DNA from: Gottfriedia solisilvae
GTDB lineage: Bacteria; Bacillota; Bacilli; Bacillales; Bacillaceae_G
NCBI RefSeq assembly: GCF_002128405.1
Contig: NZ_NETJ01000003.1
Coordinates: 766,380-830,379 of the forward strand
Reading direction: 5' to 3'
Length of the DNA: 64,000 nucleotides
The notes beneath the pieces are model-generated. The model was not told the origin of the DNA, ran no database searches, and saw only the letters and a list, made by a program, of their open reading frames with translations. Below, piece by piece: positions 51,963 to 63,016 of this stretch. Within the stretch, counting starts at the first letter, position 1. Each line of letters opens with the position of its first letter. The translations under genes were made by a program, and so were the position numbers.

Positions 51963-54358
51963 CATATGCATCAGTTTTAGTTGATGTGTCAGTAAGGCAA
52001 ACTGACCGTCCATTTGATTATCTAATTCCTGATAGATGGCATGATGCAATACAACCTGGAATGAGAGTAATCGTACCTTTTGGTCCTAGAAAAGTGCAAG
52101 GTTTTGTTTTAGCAATAAAAGAAACGACAAGCTTGGATAAGGTGAAGGAAATCGAAGAGGTATTAGATGTAATGCCTGTCTTAACTGAAGAACTTTTATT
52201 ACTAGGTTCCCATATTGCACAAAAAACACTTTGTTTTTTAATTTCGGCGTATCAAGCTATGCTACCAACTGCGATTAAGGCGGTTTATAAAAAGCATGTT
52301 CAAATTACTTCAGATGAAGTTTATGAGGCTCTACCAACAGAATTAGCACAATTATTTTCTGTAGTAAAAAGAAGAGAATGGACTGAGGTTGAATCTCTTG
52401 TTAGTAAAATATCAATTGTACAACGAGCTATTAAAGAAGGTTTACTTGAAATAGAATATGAAGTAAAAAACAAAGCAAATAAAAAAACAGAGCGTGTTGT
52501 TTCACTTTTAAAAGTATTAGATGAAGATTTGAAAAATATTTCATCTCCACAGCAAAAAGACATTATTGAATACTTAAGAATGAATGGCCAAACAAGTGTA
52601 AAAGAATTAAAGGAATTTCTTCAAATAACAGATTCGCCGATCAAAACTTTACAAAAGAACGAATTCATCTCGATTGAAACAATTGAAGTTTACCGAGATC
52701 CTTATGTTGGAAGTGACATTGAAAAATCGAAGCCACTACCTCTAGTAGACGAACAAAGAGTAGCTTACGAACATATTGTTTCTTCATTTAAGGAAAGGGA
52801 ACATAAAATCCACTTATTACATGGTGTAACTGGTAGTGGTAAGACAGAGGTATACTTACAAACAATTCAAGAAGTTCTTTTAAAAGGAATGGAAGCCATT
52901 GTATTAGTGCCAGAAATTTCACTTACCCCACAAATAGTAGGTCGATTCAAAAGTAGATTCGGAAATGACGTTGCTGTTTTGCATAGTGGACTTTCGATCG
53001 GTGAGAAGTATGATGAGTGGAGAAAAATTCAACGAAAAGAAGTAAAGGTAGTCGTAGGAGCACGATCTGCGATTTTTGCGCCATTTGAAAATTTAGGCAT
53101 TATTATAATAGATGAAGAACATGAAACAACATATAAACAAGACGAGCATCCAAGATATCATGCAAGAGATATTGCAGTTTGGAGAGGGGAATATCACAAT
53201 TGTCCTGTTGTATTAGGTAGTGCAACGCCTACTCTTGAAACGTTTGCTCGTGCTCAAAAAGGTGTTTATGAACTTGAAACAATGTCAATGCGGGTAAACC
53301 AAGGTCCATTACCAGAAGTTGAAGTTGTCGATATGAGAGAACAATTACGGAATGGAAATCGAACAATGTTCTCAACTTTGTTACATGAAAAAATCATCGA
53401 TCGTTTAGAGAAAAAAGAACAAATCATTTTGTTCTTAAATCGTAGAGGTTACTCTTCATTTGTAATGTGTAGAGATTGTGGTTATACGATTCAGTGTCCA
53501 CATTGTGAAGTTTCACTAACTTATCATAAACATAACCATTCATTAAAGTGCCATTATTGTGGTTATGAAACTTATATGCCAAAACAATGCCCTTCTTGCC
53601 AGAGTGATCATATTCGATTTTTTGGTACGGGTACACAAAAAGTTGAAGAAGCAATCACACAAAGCTTTCCAGAAGCAAGAGTCATTCGAATGGATAATGA
53701 TACAACTAGCCGTAAAGGTGCCCATGAAAAAATGCTAAAACAATTTGGGAATGGTGAGGCCGATATTTTACTCGGAACACAAATGATCGCAAAAGGTTTA
53801 GATTTCCCAAATGTAACTTTAGTTGGTGTACTGGCTGCTGATAGTTCATTACATTTACCAGATTTTAGAGCAAGTGAACGAACTTTTAGTTTACTAACGC
53901 AAGTCAGTGGACGAGCTGGACGCCATGAAAAACCTGGTGAAGTTGTTATACAAACATATTCTCCAGAGCATTATAGTATTGAATTAGCAAAAACGCAGGA
54001 TTTCATTGCATTTTACGAAGAAGAAATGAAAATCAGGAGATCGTTCCATTATCCACCTTTTTATTACTTAGTATTAATCTCCATATCACATACGGACTTA
54101 ATCAAAGTAGTAAAAGTAAGTGAACAAATTACAGGCTACTTAAGAGAAAACCTATCAAATCGTTCCATCGTCTTAGGACCTGTTGCATCTCCAATCGCAA
54201 AAATTAAAGATCAATTCCGATATCAATGCGTCATAAAATACAAATCAGAACCAGCACTATACGACGTACTAAACCGAATCCAACAATTCTACCAAGAAGA
54301 AACAGACAAAGGAAAACTACAAATAACAATAGACTTTCAACCGACTATGTTTATGTAA
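51959..54358 (+). CDS. priA: PriA, primosomal replication-restart helicase
   Basis: 3'-5' helicase that reloads the replisome at stalled forks. 799 aa: 3' DNA-binding domain (VDVSVRQTDRPFDYLIP), winged helix, helicase with Walker A GVTGSGKT at 289-296 and DEEH box, and a zinc region with eight cysteines (CRDCG, CPHC, CHYC, CPSC). The last 48 codons contain only 4 ending in T, against 14 of the first 30. The stop codon is followed immediately by repeat family B. Confidence 0.96.
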   Translation: MTYASVLVDVSVRQTDRPFDYLIPDRWHDAIQPGMRVIVPFGPRKVQGFVLAIKETTSLDKVKEIEEVLDVMPVLTEELLLLGSHIAQKTLCFLISAYQAMLPTAIKAVYKKHVQITSDEVYEALPTELAQLFSVVKRREWTEVESLVSKISIVQRAIKEGLLEIEYEVKNKANKKTERVVSLLKVLDEDLKNISSPQQKDIIEYLRMNGQTSVKELKEFLQITDSPIKTLQKNEFISIETIEVYRDPYVGSDIEKSKPLPLVDEQRVAYEHIVSSFKEREHKIHLLHGVTGSGKTEVYLQTIQEVLLKGMEAIVLVPEISLTPQIVGRFKSRFGNDVAVLHSGLSIGEKYDEWRKIQRKEVKVVVGARSAIFAPFENLGIIIIDEEHETTYKQDEHPRYHARDIAVWRGEYHNCPVVLGSATPTLETFARAQKGVYELETMSMRVNQGPLPEVEVVDMREQLRNGNRTMFSTLLHEKIIDRLEKKEQIILFLNRRGYSSFVMCRDCGYTIQCPHCEVSLTYHKHNHSLKCHYCGYETYMPKQCPSCQSDHIRFFGTGTQKVEEAITQSFPEARVIRMDNDTTSRKGAHEKMLKQFGNGEADILLGTQMIAKGLDFPNVTLVGVLAADSSLHLPDFRASERTFSLLTQVSGRAGRHEKPGEVVIQTYSPEHYSIELAKTQDFIAFYEEEMKIRRSFHYPPFYYLVLISISHTDLIKVVKVSEQITGYLRENLSNRSIVLGPVASPIAKIKDQFRYQCVIKYKSEPALYDVLNRIQQFYQEETDKGKLQITIDFQPTMFM

Positions 54359-54745
54359 CGAAAAGCGGAAGGCGTTCGCTCAGCCCCGACAAGCATAAGA
54401 CAAAAACCAGTAAAGGTGCTTTTTACCTTTAATGGTTTTTGGCTTATGACCTCGAGGGTCTAACGCCTGGAGCTAGACAGAACGAAATGTGGAGGCAAAT
54501 AGCCCTGCCCCGACAAGCATAAGGCAAGGACCAGATAAGGTTGCTTTTTAACCTTAACTGGGCATTGACTTATGACTCGAGGGGCAATTTGCCGGAACTA
54601 GACAGAAAGAAAAGCGGAGGCGACTGTTTAACTCCGACAAGCATAAGGCAAGGGCCAGATAAGGTTGGTTTTTAACCTTAACTGGTCATTGACTTATGAC
54701 CTCGAGGAGTTAGGAGCCGGAGCTAGACAGAAAGAAAAGCGGAGT
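54359..54745 (+). repeat. Repeat family B, three tandem copies plus a fragment
   Basis: Copies at about 54359-54479, 54480-54603 and 54604-54729, then a partial start at 54730-54745. Each runs from GAAAnnGGAGG to GGA(A/G)CTAGACAG. Stem pairs differ between copies but stay complementary: GGCGTT/AACGCC in copy 1, GGCAAAT/ATTTGCC in copy 2, AACTCC/GGAGTT in copy 3. No coding gene is here; this fills most of the 470-bp priA-def gap. Confidence 0.88.
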
Positions 54746-54830
54746 TAACCACTAGAGCTATAAACTCCAAGAATAAATAGTAAATAAGTATTCCAACAAG
54801 AAAATCGTAATAAGTTAAGGAGTTGTGAAT

Positions 54831-55304
54831 TTGGCCATTTTAAAAATTATAGAACACCCAAATGAAGTACTTGAAACACCTTGTGCAAAAGTGACAACAT
54901 TTGATAAAAATTTAGTTAAATTATTAAATAATATGTATGAAACAATGATAGCTGCTGATGGTGTAGGATTGGCAGCGCCTCAGGTTGGCATTTTGCAGCA
55001 AGTTGCAGTTGTTGATGTTGAGGATGAAAATGGAAGAATTGATTTGATTAATCCGATTGTTATGGAAACAAAAGGTGAGCAAACAGATATAGAAGGATGT
55101 TTAAGTTTTCCTAATTTATATGGAGATGTAACAAGACCTAGTTATGCAAAAATAAAAGCTCAAAATAAACGTGGAAAGTACTTTATTATTGAGGCGAGAG
55201 GATTTTTAGCTCGTGCAATTTTGCATGAAATTGACCATCTGAATGGAGTTTTATTCACTTCGAAAGTATCTAAATACTATGAAGAAAGTGAATTAGAAGG
55301 GTAG
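54831..55304 (+). CDS. def: Peptide deformylase
   Basis: Removes the formyl group from nascent proteins; metal (Fe/Zn) hydrolase. 157 aa. The three motifs are GVGLAAPQ at 44-51, EGCLSFP at 88-94 with metal ligand Cys90, and HEIDH at 132-136. TTG 54831 preferred to GTG 54825 since AAGGAG is 8 nt before the TTG and the protein then begins MAILKIIEHP. Pairs functionally with fmt, 10 nt downstream. Confidence 0.95.
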   Translation: MAILKIIEHPNEVLETPCAKVTTFDKNLVKLLNNMYETMIAADGVGLAAPQVGILQQVAVVDVEDENGRIDLINPIVMETKGEQTDIEGCLSFPNLYGDVTRPSYAKIKAQNKRGKYFIIEARGFLARAILHEIDHLNGVLFTSKVSKYYEESELEG

Positions 55305-55314
55305 GCTATAAAAG

Positions 55315-56259
55315 ATGACAAAAATAGTTTTTATGGGTACACCAGATTTTTCAGTACCTGTTTTAAGAAGAATCATTGAAGATGGTTATGAAGTAGTTGG
55401 TGTCGTAACTCAACCTGACCGTCCTGTTGGGCGTAAAAGAGTGTTAACGCCACCGCCTGTTAAAGTGGAGGCACTAAAGCATAACATACCGGTTTTACAA
55501 CCTGAAAAAATTCGCTTGAAAGAAGAAACTGACAAGGTTCTGACATTAAATCCGGATTTAATAGTAACAGCAGCATTTGGACAAATTCTTCCAAAAGAAA
55601 TACTTGAATCCCCAAAATTTGGATGTATTAATGTTCATGCTTCACTTCTTCCTGAATTAAGAGGTGGCGCTCCAATTCACTATTCAATTATTCAAGGGAA
55701 AAGTGAAACGGGTGTGACAATCATGTATATGGTTGAGAAGCTAGATGCAGGTGATATGTTAGCGAGAGTGGTTGTACCAATAGAAGAAAAAGATCATGTT
55801 GGTTCATTACATGATAAATTAAGTATCGCTGGAGCAGATTTACTATCAGAAACAGTCCCAGCTTTACTAAAAGGTGAAATCACACCCGAAAAGCAAGATG
55901 AAAGCAAAGTAACTTTTGCTTGGAATATTAAAAGAGAAGAAGAACGAATTGATTGGTCAAAATCTGGTGAAGAGATTTATAATCACGTAAGAGGTTTACA
56001 CCCATGGCCAGTAGCTTATACTACATTAAACGGAGAAGTTTTAAAAGTTTGGTGGAGTGAAAAAGTTGAAGGTCATCAAAACTTAAACCCAGGTGAGATT
56101 ATTGAAGTTCAAAACGACGGAATTGTTGTTGCAACAGGAAATCAAACTGCTATTAAAATAACAGACTTACAGCCATCAGGGAAAAAACGAATGGAAGCTA
56201 AGCAATATATTAATGGCGCTGGTTCGTTTATTGAACGTGGAATGAAGTTAGGAGAATAA
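55315..56259 (+). CDS. fmt: Methionyl-tRNA formyltransferase
   Basis: Formylates initiator Met-tRNA using 10-formyl-THF. 314 aa. N-terminal catalytic domain with [30 protein letters not shown] (catalytic Asn-His region) and the C-terminal OB-like domain. GAAGGGTAGG ribosome site. One nt gap to rsmB. Confidence 0.96.
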   Translation: MTKIVFMGTPDFSVPVLRRIIEDGYEVVGVVTQPDRPVGRKRVLTPPPVKVEALKHNIPVLQPEKIRLKEETDKVLTLNPDLIVTAAFGQILPKEILESPKFGCINVHASLLPELRGGAPIHYSIIQGKSETGVTIMYMVEKLDAGDMLARVVVPIEEKDHVGSLHDKLSIAGADLLSETVPALLKGEITPEKQDESKVTFAWNIKREEERIDWSKSGEEIYNHVRGLHPWPVAYTTLNGEVLKVWWSEKVEGHQNLNPGEIIEVQNDGIVVATGNQTAIKITDLQPSGKKRMEAKQYINGAGSFIERGMKLGE

Positions 56260-56260
56260 A

Positions 56261-57607
56261 ATGAGTAAAAATGTACGAGAGATTGCCTTAGAGGCCCTTC
56301 TTTCTGTTTATAAAAATCAATCGTATAGTAATTTATTAGTTAATAACTATATTCAAAAGAATGACTTATCATCTGCTGACTCTGGGTTATTGACAGAAAT
56401 TATTTACGGTACTATTCAAAGGGATCAACTATTAGATTTTTATTTGGAACCTTATATTAAGAATCAGAAGAAATTGGAAGAGTGGGTTTATATATTAATC
56501 AAACTATCGCTTTATCAATTTCATTTCTTAGATCGTGTTCCTGCACATGCAGTTTTAAATGAAGCTGTTGAGATAGCGAAAAAACGCGGGCACAAAGGAA
56601 TTGCTTCATTAGTTAATGGCGTTTTAAGAAATATACAACGTAATGGAGTACGTTCCATTAATGAAATAAAGGACAAGGTCGAGAAACTTTCGATTGAAAC
56701 AAATCATCCTTTGTGGTTAATTGAGCAATGGGTAAGTGAATTTGGTGAAGATGAAACAAGAAAAATGTGTGAAGAAAATATCCTGCCACCATATCAAACC
56801 GCTAGAGTGAATAGCATGAAAGCAACTAGAGAAGAAGTCATTAGAATGCTTGAAGATGAAGGCATAGACGTTGAAGTAGGAAATCTATCTCCATTTGCAA
56901 TTGAAATTCAAAAAGGTAATGTTGCTCATTCAAATGCGTTTAAAGAAGGGTATATTTCAATTCAAGATGAAAGCTCTATGTTAGTAGCGCAAGCACTAGG
57001 AGTTAATGAGGGAGATCAAGTTTTAGATACATGCGCAGCACCGGGTGGTAAATCTACTCATATAGCTGAGCTATTAAAGGGAACTGGATCAGTTACTTCA
57101 TTAGATTTACACAAGCACAAAGTTAAATTAATTAAGGAACAAGCAAACCGATTAGGGCTTGAAAATATAGAAACAAAAGCATTAGACGCTAGAAAAGCAC
57201 CAGAAGAATTTGAAGGAAAATTATTCGATCGTGTGTTAGTAGATGCTCCTTGTTCTGGACTTGGCGTTATTCGTCGAAAACCCGACATTTTATTAAAGAA
57301 AAATGCTACAGATGTATCAAATTTACAAAAAGTACAAAAATCTATCTTACACGAGGCTTCTAAGTTATTAAAACCAGGTGGCACACTTGTATATAGTACA
57401 TGTACAGTTGGCCATGAAGAAAATTTAGATGTTGTTAATTCTTTCCTTGAAGAACATGATGATTATGAACTAGATCGTTCATTAATTGAGCATGTTCCTA
57501 ATGAATTGAAAGAAGATAAAACGGTTCAAAATGGGTATATTCAACTACTACCACATTATTTTGGAACGGATGGATTTTTTATTGCAAGATTAAGAAAGAA
57601 GGTGTAA
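56261..57607 (+). CDS. rsmB: RsmB, 16S rRNA m5C967 methyltransferase
   Basis: 448 aa: N-terminal NusB-like RNA-binding domain (about 1-140), then a SAM methyltransferase with [32 protein letters not shown] holding one catalytic cysteine, and [10 protein letters not shown] holding the other. TTAGGAG ribosome site. Two nt gap to rlmN. Confidence 0.95.
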   Translation: MSKNVREIALEALLSVYKNQSYSNLLVNNYIQKNDLSSADSGLLTEIIYGTIQRDQLLDFYLEPYIKNQKKLEEWVYILIKLSLYQFHFLDRVPAHAVLNEAVEIAKKRGHKGIASLVNGVLRNIQRNGVRSINEIKDKVEKLSIETNHPLWLIEQWVSEFGEDETRKMCEENILPPYQTARVNSMKATREEVIRMLEDEGIDVEVGNLSPFAIEIQKGNVAHSNAFKEGYISIQDESSMLVAQALGVNEGDQVLDTCAAPGGKSTHIAELLKGTGSVTSLDLHKHKVKLIKEQANRLGLENIETKALDARKAPEEFEGKLFDRVLVDAPCSGLGVIRRKPDILLKKNATDVSNLQKVQKSILHEASKLLKPGGTLVYSTCTVGHEENLDVVNSFLEEHDDYELDRSLIEHVPNELKEDKTVQNGYIQLLPHYFGTDGFFIARLRKKV

Positions 57608-57609
57608 CG

Positions 57610-58701
57610 TTGAAGTTAGAAAATACTACAAATTCAGTCAAAATAGAAAAAACACAAAAACCTTCAATTTACTCACTAAAATTGAGTGATTTAGAGGCAT
57701 GGTTAATAGAGCAAAAGCAACAGGCATTCCGTGCGAAACAAATTTATAACTGGTTATATGTTAGACGAGTTGAAAGTTTTGAAGAAATGCAAAATGTTCC
57801 GAAAGAATTAAGACAACTATTAGAAGAGAATTTTACGATTACTACACTTAAAACATTAGTTAAACAAACCTCTTCAGATGGTACAATGAAATTTTTATTT
57901 GAGTTACATGACGGATATTCTATAGAAACTGTTTTAATGAGACATAATTATGGCAATTCTGTATGTGTAACGACTCAAGTAGGTTGTAGAATAGGTTGTA
58001 CATTTTGTGCCTCTACTCTTGGCGGCTTAAAGAGAAATCTTGAAGCTGGTGAGATTGTAGCACAAGTATTATGTGTACAACGCGCAATCGATGAAGTGGA
58101 AGAGCGAGTAAGTTCAATTGTAGTTATGGGTATAGGTGAACCATTTGATAACTATAATGGTTTAATGGATTTCCTAAGAATCGTTAATAGTGATAAAGGT
58201 TTAAATATCGGTGCTCGTCATATTACTGTATCAACGAGTGGTATTATTCCTAAAATCTATAACTTTGCAGATGAAGGACTACAAATTAATTTTGCGATCT
58301 CGTTACATGCTCCTAATAGTGAGCTTAGATCAAAATTAATGCCAATTAATCGAGCGTATAAATTACCAGATTTAATGGATGCCGTTCGTTACTATGTTGA
58401 AAAAACAGGTAGACGAGTTACGTTTGAATATGGTTTATTCGGTGGTGAAAACGATCAAGTTGAGCATGCAGAAGAGCTTTCTACGTTATTAAAGGGAGTA
58501 AAATGCCATGTCAATTTAATCCCGGTAAACTACGTTCCAGAGCGAAATTACGTTAGAACGCCAAAGGAACAAATTTTTGCATTTGAAAAAGTATTAAAGC
58601 AAAACGGAATCAATGTTACAATTCGTCGTGAACAAGGCCATGATATAGATGCTGCTTGTGGACAGTTGCGTGCAAAGGAGCGTAAAGAGGAGACGAGGTG
58701 A
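57610..58701 (+). CDS. rlmN: RlmN, radical-SAM 23S rRNA m2A2503 / tRNA m2A37 methyltransferase
   Basis: 363 aa. The radical-SAM cluster cysteines are in [21 protein letters not shown] and the C-terminal catalytic region ending DAACGQL hold the methyl-carrying cysteines. TTG start 57610 with AAGGTG upstream. Followed after 4 nt by prpC. Confidence 0.95.
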   Translation: MKLENTTNSVKIEKTQKPSIYSLKLSDLEAWLIEQKQQAFRAKQIYNWLYVRRVESFEEMQNVPKELRQLLEENFTITTLKTLVKQTSSDGTMKFLFELHDGYSIETVLMRHNYGNSVCVTTQVGCRIGCTFCASTLGGLKRNLEAGEIVAQVLCVQRAIDEVEERVSSIVVMGIGEPFDNYNGLMDFLRIVNSDKGLNIGARHITVSTSGIIPKIYNFADEGLQINFAISLHAPNSELRSKLMPINRAYKLPDLMDAVRYYVEKTGRRVTFEYGLFGGENDQVEHAEELSTLLKGVKCHVNLIPVNYVPERNYVRTPKEQIFAFEKVLKQNGINVTIRREQGHDIDAACGQLRAKERKEETR

Positions 58702-58705
58702 AGAA

Positions 58706-59458
58706 ATGCAGACTTTTTTTCAAACTGATACGGGGAAAGTTCGCCAACATAATGAAGATAGTGTAGGTTTATTTCGTAACGATTCAGATATCGTATTAGC
58801 GGTAGTTGCTGATGGAATTGGTGGTCATTTAGCTGGTGAAGTTGCAAGTAAGATGGCGGTTAATTTCTTCGAAGCAGAATGGAAAAATACAAGTAATTTT
58901 GAGACACCAAAAGAAGCTGAAGCTTGGCTACGCAACATCGTAAATCAATTAAATATTAACTTATTTATTCACGCAGAACAAAATGAAGAATGCAAAGGGA
59001 TGGGTACAACGCTAGAAGCGGTTATTTGTACTCCTTTGTATTTTACAATTGCACATATAGGTGACTCTAGAGGTTATTTAAAAAATAGTGAAGGTTTTAA
59101 ACAGATTACAGACGACCACACATTAGTGGCTGAACTAGTTAAATCTGGACAAATTTCACAAGAGGATGCTGTGATTCATCCTCGTAAAAATGTCATTACT
59201 CGAGCGCTTGGGACAGAAGAAACAGCTACTGTTGATATTAAAACATTAACATGGGAAGAAGACGATTTAATCGTTTTATGTTCTGACGGTTTATCAGATA
59301 AGGTTTCATATCAACAATTGAATGAAAAATTCTCTGATGACCATCCTATTGAAAAAATCGGGAATGAATTAATCTCACTTGCGAACGATCTTGGGGGAGA
59401 AGATAACATCACAATTGCTATTATAAAACATGAGCCAAGACATGATGAGAAGGGGTGA
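58706..59458 (+). CDS. prpC: PrpC, PPM-family Ser/Thr protein phosphatase
   Basis: Reverses phosphorylation by PrkC. 250 aa PP2C fold with metal-site aspartates in RQHNEDSV, VADGIGGH, CSDGLSD and GGEDNIT. ATG 58706 chosen: GAGGTGAAG lies upstream, and an earlier in-frame start would overlap rlmN by over 50 nt. Its stop overlaps the ribosome-binding region of prkC. Confidence 0.96.
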   Translation: MQTFFQTDTGKVRQHNEDSVGLFRNDSDIVLAVVADGIGGHLAGEVASKMAVNFFEAEWKNTSNFETPKEAEAWLRNIVNQLNINLFIHAEQNEECKGMGTTLEAVICTPLYFTIAHIGDSRGYLKNSEGFKQITDDHTLVAELVKSGQISQEDAVIHPRKNVITRALGTEETATVDIKTLTWEEDDLIVLCSDGLSDKVSYQQLNEKFSDDHPIEKIGNELISLANDLGGEDNITIAIIKHEPRHDEKG

Positions 59459-59466
59459 ATGTGAAC

Positions 59467-61437
59467 GTGATGATCGGAAGACGCCTGAATGACCGATATA
59501 AGATTTTAAAATTAATTGGTAGTGGCGGGATGGCAAACGTTTATTTAGCCCATGATATGATTTTGGATCGAGATGTTGCAGTAAAGATGTTACGGATGGA
59601 TTTTTCTAATGATCCAGACTTTGTAAGACGCTTCCAAAGAGAAGCATATTCAGTTACATCACTTTCACATCCAAATATTGTGAGTTCTTACGATGTTGGG
59701 GAAGAAGAAGGTTTGCAATATATTGTAATGGAGTATGTAGAAGGTGAAACGCTTAAGGAATATATCCAACGCCATACACCGATAAAACCTAAAAAAGTTT
59801 TAAGGATTATGGAGCAGTTAACTGCTGCTATCGCACATGCACATCATTTTCAAATCGTACATAGAGATATAAAGCCACAAAACATACTAATTAATGAAGA
59901 TGGCAATGTTAAAGTAACTGATTTTGGTATAGCAACTGCATCAACTGCAGCAACAATTACTCAAACGAATTCTGTACTTGGATCCGTTCACTATCTTTCA
60001 CCTGAACAAGCAAGAGGTGGAGTTGCGAATAAGAAGTCCGATATTTATTCATTAGGTATCGTAATGTTTGAGCTATTAACTGGCAAATTACCATTTTCAG
60101 GGGAGAGTGCTGTATCAATTGCTTTAAAGCATTTACAAAGTGAAGTACCGCCTCCAACAACCATTAACCCAGAAATACCACAAAGTGTTGAAAATATTGT
60201 GTTAAAAGCAACTGCTAAAGATATTTTTTATCGATATGATACGGCTGATGAAATGAAGCTAGACTTACAAACAGCTCTAGATTCCGATCGATTAAATGAA
60301 AAGCCGTTTGTCATACCTGTAAATGAGGATGAAACAAAGGTAATCCCAATCATAAAAGATATACCTAATTCATCTGAAGCAGATACAGTTGTTTTGCCTA
60401 TTAGTAAACCTAATAAACAAAAGGTTGATCAAGCTTCAAAAAAAGCGGCTGATCAGAAAAATAAGCGAAAAAAGAAAAATTCTTTTGCGAAATTCATTAT
60501 TGGAACTTTCATCGCACTATTAATTGGTGGTTTATTAGCCATTACTTTAATTCCTGCGTTATTCCTTCCAGAAGACGTTAAGATACCAGACGTTAAGGAT
60601 ATGACATATGAAAGTGCAGTCACATTGTTAGCTTCACAGGGTTTGAAGATCAATGATCCAAAAGAATTGTATGATGATGAAATTGACGAAGGAAAAGTCG
60701 TAAAAACTTCACCTAATATTGGTGAGACGGTGAAAGAAAACTCTTATATTACGATTTATAAATCTAAAGGTAAGAAAAGTGGAGAAATGGAAAATCTAAA
60801 AGGTTTTCAATATAATTCACTAAAACAACGATTAGATGAAGAGTATAAATCAGTAAAAACTCATTATATCGAGAGTGAAGCAACTGAGGGAGAGATTGTC
60901 GATCAATCACCTAACGAAGGAGCAGACATCATCCAAGATGAAACTGCTTTAGATGTTTGGATTAGTAAAGGGACATCAACTATCATTCTCAGAGATCTAA
61001 CCGGTTTGACGAAAAAGGATGTTGAAAATTACGCTAGCGAAAATGGGTTAAAGCTCAACTTTAAAGAAGAAGAGTCAGAAACCGTTGAAAAAGGACAAGT
61101 AATTTCTCAATCACCTTCATCATCTGCTGAGGTAGAAGAAGGAGAAACAATTAATGTTGTTATTTCTTCAGGAAAACCAAAAGAAAAAACGAAAAAAGTT
61201 ACAATAAGTGTACAAGTTCCTTACACACCATCAATTCCTAATACGCCTCAAGTGGTAGAGGTTTTTATAAAGGATAAAAATAATAACGGTGTAAAACCTG
61301 CAATTACAAAAACGATCACAGAAACAACTACAATTCCTGTAGAAGTGACAATTGATCCTGGACAGACTGCTTCCTATAAAATTGTTAAAGATGGTCAAGT
61401 TATTGCAGATAGAAACGTCCCCTATCCATCGAATTAA
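59467..61437 (+). CDS. prkC: PrkC, PASTA-domain Ser/Thr kinase
   Basis: Membrane kinase sensing muropeptides; controls germination and cell wall metabolism. About 656 aa: kinase domain 1-270 (Lys40, Asp134 in HRDIKPQN, VTDFGIA, Thr-rich activation loop), a basic linker, a membrane helix about 342-364, three PASTA repeats (from about 371), and a C-terminal extracellular domain. GTG 59467 chosen since AAGGGGTG is 9 nt upstream and residue numbers then match B. subtilis K40/D134; GTG 59455 and ATG 59470 are alternatives. Confidence 0.95.
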   Translation: MMIGRRLNDRYKILKLIGSGGMANVYLAHDMILDRDVAVKMLRMDFSNDPDFVRRFQREAYSVTSLSHPNIVSSYDVGEEEGLQYIVMEYVEGETLKEYIQRHTPIKPKKVLRIMEQLTAAIAHAHHFQIVHRDIKPQNILINEDGNVKVTDFGIATASTAATITQTNSVLGSVHYLSPEQARGGVANKKSDIYSLGIVMFELLTGKLPFSGESAVSIALKHLQSEVPPPTTINPEIPQSVENIVLKATAKDIFYRYDTADEMKLDLQTALDSDRLNEKPFVIPVNEDETKVIPIIKDIPNSSEADTVVLPISKPNKQKVDQASKKAADQKNKRKKKNSFAKFIIGTFIALLIGGLLAITLIPALFLPEDVKIPDVKDMTYESAVTLLASQGLKINDPKELYDDEIDEGKVVKTSPNIGETVKENSYITIYKSKGKKSGEMENLKGFQYNSLKQRLDEEYKSVKTHYIESEATEGEIVDQSPNEGADIIQDETALDVWISKGTSTIILRDLTGLTKKDVENYASENGLKLNFKEEESETVEKGQVISQSPSSSAEVEEGETINVVISSGKPKEKTKKVTISVQVPYTPSIPNTPQVVEVFIKDKNNNGVKPAITKTITETTTIPVEVTIDPGQTASYKIVKDGQVIADRNVPYPSN

Positions 61438-61457
61438 AGAACTGTAGGAGTGAGTAT

Positions 61458-62339
61458 ATGCCAGAGGGCAAAATAATTAAAGCGTTAAGTGGATTCTACT
61501 ATATAGAAACGGAAGATACCATTGTTGCTTGTCGCGGTAGAGGAAATTTTCGCAATAAGAAAATAACACCTTTAGTTGGAGATGAAGCCGTTTACTCTGT
61601 AGAAAAAAGTGGAGAAGGATATCTACTTGAGATAAAAGATAGAAAAAATGAGCTAGTAAGACCTCCAATTGCCAACGTTGATCAAGCAATTCTAGTTTTT
61701 TCAGCAGTAGAGCCTAATTTTTCACCGAATCTATTGGATCGATTTCTTGTTTTAATCGAATTTAATGAAATAAAACCACTCATTGTGATCACTAAAATAG
61801 ATCTATGTAATGAAACTCAATTACAATCTGTTTTGGAATATGTAGATTATTATCGCCAAATAGGCTATGAAGTATGTTTAACTTCTTCAAAAACTGAAGA
61901 AGGCTTGGAAAAAGTACTGCCACATCTTGCGGACAAAATTTCTGTATTCGCTGGTCAATCTGGGGTTGGTAAATCAACATTACTGAATGCAATTAACCCT
62001 GAGTTAGACTTGAAAACAGGAATTATTTCCACACATTTAGGACGAGGAAAACATACGACAAGACATGTAGAATTAATTAAAATTGGCGAGGGACTTGTTG
62101 CCGATACGCCTGGATTTAGTTCTCTTGAGTTTATTGATATTGAAGCAGAAGACTTGTCTTATTGCTTTATAGAGATGAGAGAAAAAAGCCAGGAATGTAA
62201 GTTTAGAGGATGTACTCATCTAAAAGAACCAAAATGTGCTGTAAAAGAAGCAGTTGAAAATGGCGAAATCACAACAGAACGATACAACCACTATGTTTCG
62301 TTCATAGAAGAAATAAGAGACAGAAAGCCGAGGTATTAA
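61458..62339 (+). CDS. rsgA: RsgA (CpgA/YloQ), ribosome-assembly GTPase
   Basis: Circularly permuted GTPase for 30S maturation; also a PrkC target in B. subtilis. 293 aa: OB fold, then permuted G motifs with TKIDLC (G4) before GQSGVGKST (G1, 166-174) and DTPGFSS (G3), and a C-terminal zinc knuckle ([17 protein letters not shown]). GTAGGAG ribosome site. Confidence 0.96.
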   Translation: MPEGKIIKALSGFYYIETEDTIVACRGRGNFRNKKITPLVGDEAVYSVEKSGEGYLLEIKDRKNELVRPPIANVDQAILVFSAVEPNFSPNLLDRFLVLIEFNEIKPLIVITKIDLCNETQLQSVLEYVDYYRQIGYEVCLTSSKTEEGLEKVLPHLADKISVFAGQSGVGKSTLLNAINPELDLKTGIISTHLGRGKHTTRHVELIKIGEGLVADTPGFSSLEFIDIEAEDLSYCFIEMREKSQECKFRGCTHLKEPKCAVKEAVENGEITTERYNHYVSFIEEIRDRKPRY

Positions 62340-62341
62340 TC

Positions 62342-62986
62342 ATGGTAAAAATCGCACCATCAATCCTATCAGCAAATTTCGCTAAACTTGGAGAAGAGAT
62401 TGTAGATGTAGAACGTGGAGGTGCAGATTATATTCACGTTGATGTAATGGATGGACATTTTGTTCCGAATATAACGATTGGCCCATTAATTGTTGAAGCA
62501 ATTAGACCAATCACAAAACTTCCATTAGATGTACATTTAATGATTGAAAATCCAGATCAATACATCGAACAATTTGTAAAAGCGGGTGCTGATATTATTA
62601 CAGTTCATGTAGAGGCATGTGTGCATTTACATCGAACGATTCAAAATATCAAATCGCATGGAATCAAAGCAGGTGTCGTTTTAAATCCTGCAACACCAGT
62701 ATCAACAATCGAACATATCATTGATGAAATTGATATGGTACTTTTAATGACTGTCAATCCAGGTTTTGGTGGTCAAAAGTTTATCCATTCAGTTGTTCCG
62801 AAAATTAAACAAGTTGCAGATATGATTAAAGAACGAAATTTATCAGTTGAAATTGAAATTGATGGTGGAGTTGATGAACATACTGCCATACTTTGTAAAG
62901 AAGCCGGTGCTACTGTATTAGTGGCAGGTTCAGCGGTATATAATAAGGAAAATCGTAAAGAAGCGATAGCGAAAATTAGAGGTTAA
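62342..62986 (+). CDS. rpe: Ribulose-phosphate 3-epimerase
   Basis: Pentose phosphate pathway TIM barrel, 214 aa. The metal/active site residues are in [45 protein letters not shown] and EIDGGVDE. Two nt after rsgA; a hairpin overlaps the region after its stop. Confidence 0.96.
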   Translation: MVKIAPSILSANFAKLGEEIVDVERGGADYIHVDVMDGHFVPNITIGPLIVEAIRPITKLPLDVHLMIENPDQYIEQFVKAGADIITVHVEACVHLHRTIQNIKSHGIKAGVVLNPATPVSTIEHIIDEIDMVLLMTVNPGFGGQKFIHSVVPKIKQVADMIKERNLSVEIEIDGGVDEHTAILCKEAGATVLVAGSAVYNKENRKEAIAKIRG

Positions 62987-63016
62987 TGCAATCATTATGA
63001 TTGCATTTTCTTTTTT
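62987..63016 (+). terminator. Hairpin and T-run between rpe and thiN
   Basis: TGCAATCA (62987-62994) and TGATTGCA (62998-63005) are perfect but have a 3-nt loop; TTTTCTTTTTT follows. It starts right after the rpe stop and ends 2 nt before the thiN ribosome site, so it may be partial. Confidence 0.8.

Noticed and set aside
54359..54745. CRISPR-like tandem array
   Set aside because: Units are about 123 bp and self-complementary throughout, with no short direct repeat plus unique spacers and no cas genes nearby.
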